This document shows positions 7,468 to 14,165 of a DNA stretch of 64,000 bases, one piece after another; the stretch's first letter is position 1; every line of letters starts with the position of its first letter. Below the pieces are notes generated by a model. It saw nothing but the letters and a program-made list of their open reading frames with translations. It made no database searches and was not told the origin of the DNA. The position numbers and the translations under genes are program-made. Origin of the DNA: Lachnospiraceae bacterium (GTDB lineage: Bacteria > Bacillota > Clostridia > Lachnospirales > Lachnospiraceae); contig CAJTDK010000015.1 of assembly GCA_910575105.1 (NCBI GenBank), positions 24,164-88,163 of the forward strand, given 5' to 3'.

Positions 7468-7749
7468 ATGGGAAGTAAGTGTAAATTCTATGAATTGGAT
7501 TTAGAGGCGCAGAAAAAAGCCGAAGAAATGGACGCTTGGCTGCCAGAATGGTTCAAGGCAGAAGAAGCCGCTTATCTCGACTACATGGAAACACAGGCAG
7601 AAGAAAATGATCCCCTTTCAAACTGTGGGCCTTTCTGTAAATTTCTCAAATCCGGCAAAGGTTATCCGGGCGAATATGTATATTATTGCTGCGCCGAAGG
7701 AAACGAACATATTATTGATGTAGACTTCAATGAATCGGAAATAATCTAA
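7468..7749 (+). CDS. Cassette gene 2: small acidic protein of unknown function
   Basis: This 93-residue protein starts at ATG 7468 behind AGGGAGG. It is strongly acidic (EEAAYLDYMETQAEEND) and has five cysteines. NCGPFCKF is a C-x3-C arrangement, and there is a pair in YYCCAEG, so metal or disulfide binding is possible but unproven. There is no signal peptide or membrane helix. I do not recognise a family. It is a complete single-gene unit with its own module and its own UUCG terminator, like its neighbours. Confidence 0.7.
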   Translation: MGSKCKFYELDLEAQKKAEEMDAWLPEWFKAEEAAYLDYMETQAEENDPLSNCGPFCKFLKSGKGYPGEYVYYCCAEGNEHIIDVDFNESEII

Positions 7750-7753
7750 ACAA

Positions 7754-7778
7754 ATCCCCGCTTCGGCGGGGATTTTTC
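7754..7778 (+). terminator. Terminator of cassette gene 2
   Basis: ATCCCCGC-ttcg-GCGGGGAT followed by TTTTTC; nearly the same design as the terminator of gene 1. Confidence 0.85.
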
Positions 7779-7795
7779 GTTCCCAGCCATAGAAA

Positions 7796-7879
7796 AAAGA
7801 TATGTTTTAAGCATTTTAGAGCTTGCTTTTTCAACCGCGGTGTGTAAGCTGTCACTCACAGAAAACAAAACATATCTTT
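7796..7879 (+). promoter_or_regulatory. Cassette module copy 3 with 13-bp outer inverted repeat
   Basis: TTGCTT (7823-7828), 16 nt, TAAGCT (7845-7850), core TGTAAGCTGTCACTCACA (7843-7860). The outer arms AAAGATATGTTTT (7796-7808) and AAAACATATCTTT (7867-7879) are perfect inverted repeats; the right arm directly abuts the ribosome-binding site AAGGAGG. Confidence 0.65.
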
Positions 7880-7894
7880 AAGGAGGCCCACACA

Positions 7895-8398
7895 ATGGCA
7901 AACTATTCTATTGAAATACAGCGCAACAATGTAACCCTTGCACAATTTCTCCGGTATGTCCGGCAGCAATGCGAAAAGAAAGGCATCTATATGGAGATTG
8001 ACCGGGAGGAATTTGAAAACCCGTACCGCCCTGAAAGTTCCAGCTACACCGTAATCGACGGTCAGAAAAAATGCCATTTTGCGGGATACAGGACAGTGAT
8101 AAACCACCGGCACAAAATTGCCAGTTATCAGACCTCGCAGGGCTTTACGAGATACTATTATACCGACGAGTTGGAAGCATACGAAGAAACCCAGCTATAT
8201 CACAATGACTGGACGGAGGACGGAACCGACGCGCCATGCCGGGCGGAAACCTGCAGAACCTTCGCCTATGATTTTCAGACCTATATCCTCAACCATGACG
8301 GCTCCATGTATAACGAAATCTGCGAGTTTACCTTTGACGACGAGAAAACAGGCCACGGGTATTATTATCAGGCAAACCGCGACAGCGAGAATGAATAG
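7895..8398 (+). CDS. Cassette gene 3: unknown mobile-element protein
   Basis: This 167-residue protein starts at ATG 7895, 8 nt after AAGGAGG. It is rich in aromatic residues and has a basic first third (LRYVRQQCEKKGIYMEIDREEF) and an acidic, Tyr-rich remainder (YYYTDELEAYEE, GHGYYYQANRDSENE). There are no membrane segments and no obvious catalytic motif; single cysteines are scattered. I do not recognise the family; the size and position fit accessory proteins of integrative elements. It is monocistronic, with the shared module upstream and a GC-rich hairpin downstream. Confidence 0.7.
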   Translation: MANYSIEIQRNNVTLAQFLRYVRQQCEKKGIYMEIDREEFENPYRPESSSYTVIDGQKKCHFAGYRTVINHRHKIASYQTSQGFTRYYYTDELEAYEETQLYHNDWTEDGTDAPCRAETCRTFAYDFQTYILNHDGSMYNEICEFTFDDEKTGHGYYYQANRDSENE

Positions 8399-8406
8399 GG
8401 AAAGCG

Positions 8407-8430
8407 GCCCTGCTCCGGCGGGGCTTTTGC
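8407..8430 (+). terminator. Terminator of cassette gene 3 (imperfect)
   Basis: GCCCTGCTCCGGCGGGGC followed by TTTT; the stem has mismatches but the position and design match the two upstream terminators. Confidence 0.6.
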
Positions 8431-8445
8431 GTCCCCGACCATAAA

Positions 8446-8528
8446 AAAGATATGTTTTAAGACCTTTTGAGCTTGCTTTTCTACCCGTAGTGTGTAAGCT
8501 GTCACTCACAGAAATAAAACATATCTTT
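8446..8528 (+). promoter_or_regulatory. Cassette module copy 4 with 13-bp outer inverted repeat
   Basis: TTGCTT (8473-8478), 16 nt, TAAGCT (8495-8500), core TGTAAGCTGTCACTCACA (8493-8510). The outer arms AAAGATATGTTTT (8446-8458) and AAAACATATCTTT (8516-8528) are identical to copy 3, while the sequence between is diverged. AAGGAGG follows at once. Confidence 0.65.
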
Positions 8529-8543
8529 AAGGAGGACGCGACT

Positions 8544-9155
8544 ATGCTGCAAATATCTGAAATTGTAAAGAAAACCGAGGAAATGTTCGACCTGTTTAAC
8601 AAGCATTTCTATGATAATGAATTAACCCGCCCGGCCATCACCGTATCCCCGGATGGCGGGCGTGGCGCATACGGCTGGTGCAGTATCAATGAAATCTGGA
8701 ACGCCAGCGGCGAAAAGTACCGGGAGATCAACCTTTGCGCTGAATACCTTGACCGGCCCATCTTCGAGCTGGCGGCCACCCTCTTACATGAAATGGCCCA
8801 CCTTTACAATCTGGTGCATGACATTCAGGACGTAAGCAACAACGGCTATTATCACAATATGAAATTTAAGGCCACCGCCGAGGCCCACGGCCTGTATATT
8901 GAAAAGCACCAGAAATACGGCTGGACGGTAACAACGCTGGCCCCGGAGGCGGAGGCATGGATCAAAGAAACCATAGGCGAGGCCGGTATCAACGCAAGCC
9001 GCCTGCAGGAGCTGGGAACGAGCAAAGGCGGGAGCAAGAAATCCAAGAACCGCAGTATCAAATATGTCTGCCCCTGCTGCGGCACCATTATCCGGGCAAC
9101 GCGCGAGGTCAATGTAATCTGTGGGGATTGCGGAGAGCCTTTCGAGAAGGCATAA
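8544..9155 (+). CDS. Cassette gene 4: SprT-like zinc metalloprotein
   Basis: This 203-residue protein starts at ATG 8544, 8 nt after AAGGAGG. The SprT-like domain carries the zinc-protease motif HEMAHLYN (HExxH) at about residues 80-84, with a downstream histidine in GYYHNMKFK. A C-terminal zinc ribbon (CPCC ... CGDCGEPF) completes the family arrangement. SprT/Spartan-type proteins act on DNA or on DNA-protein crosslinks; bacterial island copies are common but their targets are not established. It is the last of four similarly built single-gene units and ends at a GNRA-loop hairpin. Confidence 0.85.
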   Translation: MLQISEIVKKTEEMFDLFNKHFYDNELTRPAITVSPDGGRGAYGWCSINEIWNASGEKYREINLCAEYLDRPIFELAATLLHEMAHLYNLVHDIQDVSNNGYYHNMKFKATAEAHGLYIEKHQKYGWTVTTLAPEAEAWIKETIGEAGINASRLQELGTSKGGSKKSKNRSIKYVCPCCGTIIRATREVNVICGDCGEPFEKA

Positions 9156-9167
9156 AAACCTAAGGCG

Positions 9168-9189
9168 GAGGCCGCAAGGCTTCCGCTAA
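9168..9189 (+). terminator. Terminator of cassette gene 4
   Basis: GCGGAGGCC-gcaa-GGCTTCCGC, a 9-bp stem with one G-U pair, followed by a moderately T-rich stretch. Confidence 0.6.
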
Positions 9190-9500
9190 ATTGTTCTTAT
9201 ACTTTTTAGCGGGAAACTTTTCAGCTTCTGCCTATTTGAAAAGGTGTTCAAATTCAAAGCTCATAATGCCAGCCGCCAAACAATTAAAGAGAAATCCCGG
9301 CTTTATTCTTATTACGGTGAACCTTCTCAAACAAGAGAAATCCCCGAAAGCGCCTGAAATAGCGTATTTCCGGGGATAGATGCGAAAACAGCCCTTCAAA
9401 TTCAGAGGCTATTTTTCTATTAAAGTTTGTTCCTTGATATGGTGTAAAAATGGTGTAGAAAACAGGAGAGTTACTGTTCTAAGGGTACATCCGCAGACAG
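9190..9500. other. Gene-poor end of the island
   Basis: I see no convincing gene here. There is one hairpin, ATCCCCG at 9340 pairing with CGGGGAT near 9371. The stretch TGGTGTAAAAATGGTGTAG near 9440 looks like the tail of a lost gene or an attachment region, but nothing proves it. Confidence 0.4.
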
Positions 9501-9530
9501 AGGCCGCGCTGGCGCGGCCTTTGTTTTTTT
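9501..9530 (+). terminator. Strong terminator at the island edge
   Basis: AGGCCGCG-ctgg-CGCGGCCT followed by TTGTTTTTTT: a canonical intrinsic terminator, with no obvious gene directly in front of it. Confidence 0.85.
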
Positions 9531-9534
9531 CTGG

Positions 9535-9550
9535 CAGGATGGAGCACTAG
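9535..9550. repeat. Solo terminal repeat of the MITE-like element plus CTAG
   Basis: CAGGATGGAGCA (9535-9546) followed by CTAG (9547-9550) is identical to the right end and target duplication of the element at 62649-62804. No left end or body is present here, so this is a remnant at the island boundary. Confidence 0.55.
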
Positions 9551-9717
9551 TACAGCCAAAATTAATTGGCAGTTTGGCTTGCCTGTTTTCCTGATAGCAC
9601 TACTCCCCAAGTCCTGACATAGCTACCGCTACGCCTGCGTTTGTGAAGCAGCACTCTCAGAAAAATATTCTGCGCCAAACTATCCAAAACTTAGTTTTCG
9701 CTGTATTAGGGACAGAC

Positions 9718-9776
9718 TTGACATTTTTGTCTTACAAGTGTAAGATGGAAAGAACTTGAAATCCTACACATGTAAG
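9718..9776 (+). promoter_or_regulatory. Promoter with two BlaI/MecI-type operators
   Basis: TTGACA (9718-9723), 17-nt spacer, TAAGAT (9741-9746). Operator 1 is CTTACAAGTGTAAG (9731-9744), overlapping the spacer and the -10; operator 2 is CTACACATGTAAG (9764-9776), in the leader. Both fit the TACA-N2-TGTA dyad of the BlaI/MecI family, and blaI lies 3.3 kb away. Confidence 0.7.
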
Positions 9777-9794
9777 AAAAAAGGAGGAACATGG

Positions 9795-11084
9795 ATGAGA
9801 AAGATAAGATTGAGAGTCTTAAAGAGATTTCCGGCATTATCCAGAGTTTTTCACACAGCCTGCCCGGGGACTGTGCTTATGGTCAGCCTTGCTGCCATTT
9901 TCGCGGTCGGCATCACCGGCTGTCAGGGAAACCCGGAGGAGAAGCAGCCGGACGCCGGCCAGTCACCACGAAGCGGCGAAGCGCAGCCGGACGCCGGCGA
10001 TACACAGCTTCAAGCAAAAAAGCAAAGAATTGCCGCAGATTCCCAAAAGATTATAAAATGCTACGCTTCCATTATCAGGCAGGCAAAGAAGGAGCTGGAT
10101 ACGGACACCTTTAAGCTGCAGCAAGACATCATCAGCTGCCTTGGCAAGTCCGGCTATATTGCGGTGGATTTGGACAATCAGATCGATATGGCCAATTACC
10201 AGCAGGCCGAACAGTTCTGCCAGTCAGCGATGAAGGGGGAGAAAGCTAAGGCCACCCTACTCCTGGTGATGGATAACGGCGGGTTTATCCGCTACGACAT
10301 GGCGTCAGAGGATAAAAAGCTTACGGTGACAGTCAGCTCTGTCTTTTTGGGGAATGAAGAGGACGGAGCGGGTTATTTTGAGACCTTTACCTCCAGCTCC
10401 TGGAGTTATACAAAAAAAGGCTATCTTCTCTTCGAGCAGTATCATATGTCAGGGTTTGACGGCCCGCCGGGACAGACAGCCATCCGCATCCGGCCGCTTG
10501 ATGAGACATGTCGGGAGCTTAACCGCAAGTACGTCCTGCCCCTGGGGTACAGAGGGCATAAGCTGCTGATTTCAGACTGGGACGGGAAGGATTATGGAGA
10601 GCTTGATTTCTACGATCTGTATGAAGTCATGTATACGATGAAATACGGAAAGGATGTTCCCTATGCGGATGAATATACAAGGGTTCAGTATGAGGTGCCC
10701 GAAGAGGATTTTGAAGAACCGATCCAGACTTATCTTGACGTAGACAGCGCCTTGATCCGGGCAAATACCGTTTATCATGCAGACAGCCGCAGTTATCGCT
10801 ACCGTCCGCGGGGACTGTATGACAGTATAGAACCTTATGAGCCGTACCCCGAGGTGACCGCTTACGAAAGGCAGGAGGACGGAAAACTGAAGCTTACGGT
10901 GGAGGCGGTGTGGGCGCTGAAGAATTCGGACTGTGTCATGACGAGCGAGCTGGTGGTACGCCCGCTGAAAAACGGGCGTTTCCAGTATGTATCTAACCGC
11001 GTTGTGTCCGTTTCTAAAGACATGGAACGGCTGTGGTACAAACCGAGGCTGACAGACGGGGAGTGGGAGAGGCTGACGCAGTAG
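9795..11084 (+). CDS. Lipoprotein of unknown function, probable BlaI target
   Basis: The start is ATG 9795, 7 nt after AAGGAGG; the upstream in-frame ATG at 9756 lies inside operator 2 territory and is not used. The 429-residue product has a basic N-terminus, a long hydrophobic segment (VLMVSLAAIFAVGITGC) with the lipobox ITGC, a Pro/Asp/Gly linker, and a large extracellular domain rich in Tyr, Asp and Glu. I do not recognise a family. The promoter overlaps two BlaI-like dyads, so it is probably induced by cell-wall stress through BlaR1/BlaI. It is convergent with blaR1. Confidence 0.75.
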   Translation: MRKIRLRVLKRFPALSRVFHTACPGTVLMVSLAAIFAVGITGCQGNPEEKQPDAGQSPRSGEAQPDAGDTQLQAKKQRIAADSQKIIKCYASIIRQAKKELDTDTFKLQQDIISCLGKSGYIAVDLDNQIDMANYQQAEQFCQSAMKGEKAKATLLLVMDNGGFIRYDMASEDKKLTVTVSSVFLGNEEDGAGYFETFTSSSWSYTKKGYLLFEQYHMSGFDGPPGQTAIRIRPLDETCRELNRKYVLPLGYRGHKLLISDWDGKDYGELDFYDLYEVMYTMKYGKDVPYADEYTRVQYEVPEEDFEEPIQTYLDVDSALIRANTVYHADSRSYRYRPRGLYDSIEPYEPYPEVTAYERQEDGKLKLTVEAVWALKNSDCVMTSELVVRPLKNGRFQYVSNRVVSVSKDMERLWYKPRLTDGEWERLTQ

Positions 11085-11093
11085 CAGGGAAGC

Positions 11094-13010
11094 TTAATCT
11101 GTCAGTAATTTTGCCAGGACAGAGCAGGTGATCTCATAGGCCCTGCTTCCGGCGGCGCCTTTACTGCCTTGGATGTTTGCTGCAAAGCAGTAAAGCTTTC
11201 CGTTCTTCTCGGTATATCCGACAAACCACCCGCTTACGTCCTGCCCGTCTGTTCTTATGGTCCCGGTCTTGCCATAGAGAGAGCCGGAGACATCTTTTTG
11301 CAGGCAGATCGCATCCTTCACGGCGGCTATACTGGAGGGCGAAGACGGAAGTTCTCCGCTGCAGAGCCGTTCCAGCAGCCTGACCTGCTCTAGCGGAGAG
11401 ATCTTAAGGGTTCCGTCCATCCAGTACTGTGCCGGTACGCTTTCGTCCATCAGGCTTCCTGCTGTCTGGTTGCCGTAGGCGAGCTTTTTCAGAAATGCGC
11501 GGACACGGGAGCTTCCGGCCTGTGCATCAATCCTTTGGAAATACCAGTTCACCGAATTTTCCATAGCAGAAGTCAGGTTCTGGTCTGTCTCCCATTCCGG
11601 GAAAGGATAAGCGGTCCCGTCCCAGGAGAGGGTAGAGTCCTCTGGGGTGATGATTCCTTCATCAAGCCCCAGAAGGGCGTCGTAGATCTTATAGGTAGAG
11701 GCCGGCGAAGTGCGCGTGCGCGCAGCTTCTTCATTGTAGATGAACCATGTACCGTCACTGACGTCATGCATTACAAAGGAGCCTTCGTGTTTTCCAAAAC
11801 AGGAGGACAGCTCCGGATAAGCGATCCCTTTGCCTGTTTTATCAAAGCCGGGTACGTCACCCTCCAAAGAAGCGTCTGGCAGGCCATCGTCTGCCATAGA
11901 AATGTCTGGAAGGTTCTCTGCCGGGGAGATGCCCGGAAAGCCGCCTGCCGAAGCGTCGGCCAGGCCATCGTCCGAAGAATGAGCGGACAGGAGAGGCGAC
12001 AGAAAGAACAGGAAAGCGGCGGCCAGCAGCAGTACAGTATAGCCAAAGGTTTTCTGGGAGCGGGACTGGGGACGGAACTTTGCGATATGCGCAATCCGCC
12101 GCTGCATCTGCCCTACATTCCCGCCGATACCACTCCACAAAGGCGAGGGAGATGAAGACATCTCTTCGGCAAAACGGATGAGGGTCATGCCGTAGTCTTT
12201 ATAGTCCTCTTTTTCAAGCAGCAGAAGGACAGCAGTGTCGCAGGCGATCTCCCGCGCAAGGGAGAGCTCCTTTAGCCAGTAGTGGACAGCAGGGTGGAAC
12301 CAGTAAAGGATGCGGGTGATATTGGCCAGGAGGTTCATCCATGCATCCTTGCGGCGGTAATGCTGCAGCTCGTGGAGGAGCATATAGCGGATCTGACGGG
12401 GCGTATATGTATGGGCGAGGCGGGCAGGAACAAAGATGGCCGGGCAGAAAAGCCCGGTGATGACAGGCGATTTGAGCCCCGGTGCGCAGTAGATGGGAAT
12501 CCTTCTTTCTACGCCAAGACTGGCCTGGCAGAGGTGAAAGATCCGAAGGAGCTGTCCGTCCTCTACGGGAAGGGCGCTCCTTTTCAGCTGCCGGAGGCGG
12601 ATCAGGGAACGAAGGAGAAAAGCAGCCGTGGCCGCCATCCCGCCGATCCAGATAAAGGAGAGAAGGAGAGGCCAGAAAGGCTTCTGAACATCTGCCGATA
12701 CGGCAAGATCCTTCACGCGGCTAAAGGCCGCGGATGTCTGGCCGCTTAAGCTTTTGGCGCTCAGCGGGGCGGCAGAAAAAGCACCGCTTTCTGCTGAAAG
12801 CAGCCGGTGTGAGAGGGAGGAGAGGATGGCGCCGGCCGGATGGACAGGCAGGAAAGGTACGAAGAAGACCGGGAATAACAGCAGCCAGAGATCATACTGC
12901 ATACACCCGGATAAGCGGGCGCCAAGCAGCCGTCTCAGAGCGGCGGTGATCCCCACAAAAAAGAAAAGCAGGATACTGCAGAAAGCGAATCGGATGATAA
13001 ATGTAAGCAA
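11094..13010 (-). CDS. blaR1: BlaR1-type beta-lactam sensor/transducer
   Basis: The start is TTG 13010, 1 nt after the blaI stop; its ribosome-binding site lies inside the end of blaI, so translation is coupled. The 638-residue product has N-terminal membrane helices, a cytoplasmic M56 metalloprotease loop with HELQH (213-217) and a downstream EIACD, another helix (YTVLLLAAAFLFFLSPLL), and an extracellular penicillin-binding sensor domain. That domain has STYK near residue 430, SVNWYFQ, and KTGT near the C-terminus, the class D-like set. Acylation of the serine by beta-lactam would activate the protease and lead to BlaI removal. The 80-residue acidic repeat-like linker before the sensor (GLPDASLEGDVPG) is longer than usual. 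Confidence 0.93.
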   Translation of the reverse strand: MLTFIIRFAFCSILLFFFVGITAALRRLLGARLSGCMQYDLWLLLFPVFFVPFLPVHPAGAILSSLSHRLLSAESGAFSAAPLSAKSLSGQTSAAFSRVKDLAVSADVQKPFWPLLLSFIWIGGMAATAAFLLRSLIRLRQLKRSALPVEDGQLLRIFHLCQASLGVERRIPIYCAPGLKSPVITGLFCPAIFVPARLAHTYTPRQIRYMLLHELQHYRRKDAWMNLLANITRILYWFHPAVHYWLKELSLAREIACDTAVLLLLEKEDYKDYGMTLIRFAEEMSSSPSPLWSGIGGNVGQMQRRIAHIAKFRPQSRSQKTFGYTVLLLAAAFLFFLSPLLSAHSSDDGLADASAGGFPGISPAENLPDISMADDGLPDASLEGDVPGFDKTGKGIAYPELSSCFGKHEGSFVMHDVSDGTWFIYNEEAARTRTSPASTYKIYDALLGLDEGIITPEDSTLSWDGTAYPFPEWETDQNLTSAMENSVNWYFQRIDAQAGSSRVRAFLKKLAYGNQTAGSLMDESVPAQYWMDGTLKISPLEQVRLLERLCSGELPSSPSSIAAVKDAICLQKDVSGSLYGKTGTIRTDGQDVSGWFVGYTEKNGKLYCFAANIQGSKGAAGSRAYEITCSVLAKLLTD

Positions 13011-13011
13011 A

Positions 13012-13401
13012 TTATTCTCCTCCTTTTTCCGAATCCTTAACCAGCAGCGAGCGCAGGCTGTCGATCTGAGCCTCGGAGAGTGGGGCAGTTTCCACATAGG
13101 CGGAGAGCATGGCGGTGATGTCTCCGTCGTAGAAGCGCTTCAAGAAGGAGCGGCTCTGCTGGCTTGCGTATTCCTTTTCCTCAATGAGAGGGGTGTAGAC
13201 GAACATGCGGCCCTGCTTTTCGTAGGAAAGGGCGCGCTTGTTGACCAGGCGTTTGATGAGTGTCTGGATGGTCTTGGGGCTCCAGGCAGTAGTGGAAGTC
13301 AGCGCGTTTGTGATCTCGTTGGTGCTGACCGGCGCCAGGCGCCAGACGACCTTCATTACTTCAAACTCAGCTTCAGAGATATGGGGCAGATGCGGCATCA
13401 T
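13012..13401 (-). CDS. blaI: BlaI/MecI-family repressor
   Basis: The product has 129 residues and starts at ATG 13401 behind AAGGAGG. The winged helix-turn-helix is typical (ISEAEFEVMKVVWRLAPVSTNEITNAL, then WSPKTIQTLIKRLVNKRALSY), followed by the dimerisation helices that BlaR1 signalling inactivates (SFLKRFYDGDITAMLSAYVE). It is the first gene of the blaI-blaR1 operon. Its promoter region has a TACATCTGTA dyad, indicating autorepression, and two similar dyads precede the lipoprotein at 9795. No beta-lactamase gene is seen in the window. Confidence 0.93.
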   Translation of the reverse strand: MMPHLPHISEAEFEVMKVVWRLAPVSTNEITNALTSTTAWSPKTIQTLIKRLVNKRALSYEKQGRMFVYTPLIEEKEYASQQSRSFLKRFYDGDITAMLSAYVETAPLSEAQIDSLRSLLVKDSEKGGE

Positions 13402-13418
13402 GGTTTCCTCCTTAATCT

Positions 13419-13461
13419 TACATCTGTAGTTAATTGTAAGGTTAAGAAACCGGCGTGTCAA
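13419..13461 (-). promoter_or_regulatory. blaI promoter with BlaI operator
   Basis: TTGACA (rc 13456-13461), 17-nt spacer, TACAAT (rc 13433-13438). The dyad TACA-TC-TGTA (13419-13428) lies at the expected transcription start. Confidence 0.65.
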
Positions 13462-13476
13462 TAGAAAAGAAATCAA

Positions 13477-13505
13477 TTGTATTCTTTCCGGCAATTCGTT
13501 ATACT
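13477..13505 (+). promoter_or_regulatory. Promoter toward the P-loop protein
   Basis: TTGTAT (13477-13482), 17-nt spacer, TATACT (13500-13505). It is back to back with the blaI promoter. Confidence 0.5.
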
Positions 13506-13543
13506 TAACAGTAAGTGTTGTCAAAGTGGAGGGAAAAAGAGAG

Positions 13544-14077
13544 ATGGAGAGAGAAAAAAAGGGAAAAGCAGTAATCATCATCAATGGCCGCGGCGGAACC
13601 GGGAAGGACACGCTGTGCGGCTTTGCAGAGAGGATCTATTGCACAGTAAATGTATCGAGCGCAGAGCCCATCAAGGAGATCGCACGCAGGTACGGCGGCT
13701 GGCAGGGGGAGAAGGATGCGAAGTCCCGGAAGTTCCTTGCAGACTTAAAGCAGCTTTTTGCAGATTATAACGACCTGCCCTTAAGGTATCTTATGGAGAA
13801 GTATCATCAGTTTTCCGAGAGCGGGGCTCAGATTCTGTTCGTACATATCCGGGAGGGAGAAGAGATCGACAAGTTTAAGCGGCAGGTAAAGCTCCCCTGC
13901 GTGACGCTTCTGGTGCGAAGGAGCAGTGTCAGGCAGCAGTGGGGCAATGCGTCGGATGACGATGTGGAAAAATACGATTATGACTACTGCTATGACAATG
14001 ATAAGGAGTTTGCGCAGGCGGAGCCGGATTTCCAGCATTTTCTGACGGGGATCATGAGGGATGCCTGCGGGGAGTAG
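13544..14077 (+). CDS. P-loop nucleoside/nucleotide kinase-like protein
   Basis: The preferred start is ATG 13544 behind GGAGGG; the frame also opens at GTG 13526. After a very basic N-terminus comes IIINGRGGTGKDTLCGF, a Walker A of the kind seen in deoxynucleotide- and cytidylate-kinase-like proteins (GKDT rather than GKST). The rest (LFVHIREGEEIDKF, LLVRRSS, DYDYCYDND) fits a small P-loop kinase of about 178 residues, but the substrate cannot be read. It is divergent from blaI and precedes an NCS2 permease by 90 nt, so a role in nucleotide salvage is possible. Confidence 0.6.
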   Translation: MEREKKGKAVIIINGRGGTGKDTLCGFAERIYCTVNVSSAEPIKEIARRYGGWQGEKDAKSRKFLADLKQLFADYNDLPLRYLMEKYHQFSESGAQILFVHIREGEEIDKFKRQVKLPCVTLLVRRSSVRQQWGNASDDDVEKYDYDYCYDNDKEFAQAEPDFQHFLTGIMRDACGE

Positions 14078-14165
14078 GGGCCGCGGGTCTAAGGACGGTG
14101 CGCAGGATATAGGAATGGTGCGGGGAAAGAGAAAACGCTTCAGAGAATAATAGGAGTAAAAAAGG

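Noticed and set aside
6544..8543. Short leader peptides beginning CKLSLT in the cassette leaders
   Set aside because: The frame runs into the gene in copies 1, 2 and 4 but stops early in copy 3, and no ribosome-binding sites precede them. The conservation is at DNA level, centred on the TAAGCT module.
9191..9379. 62-codon frame after the SprT-like gene
   Set aside because: No start signal, Leu/Lys-rich, in an AT-rich region with hairpins; more likely non-coding.
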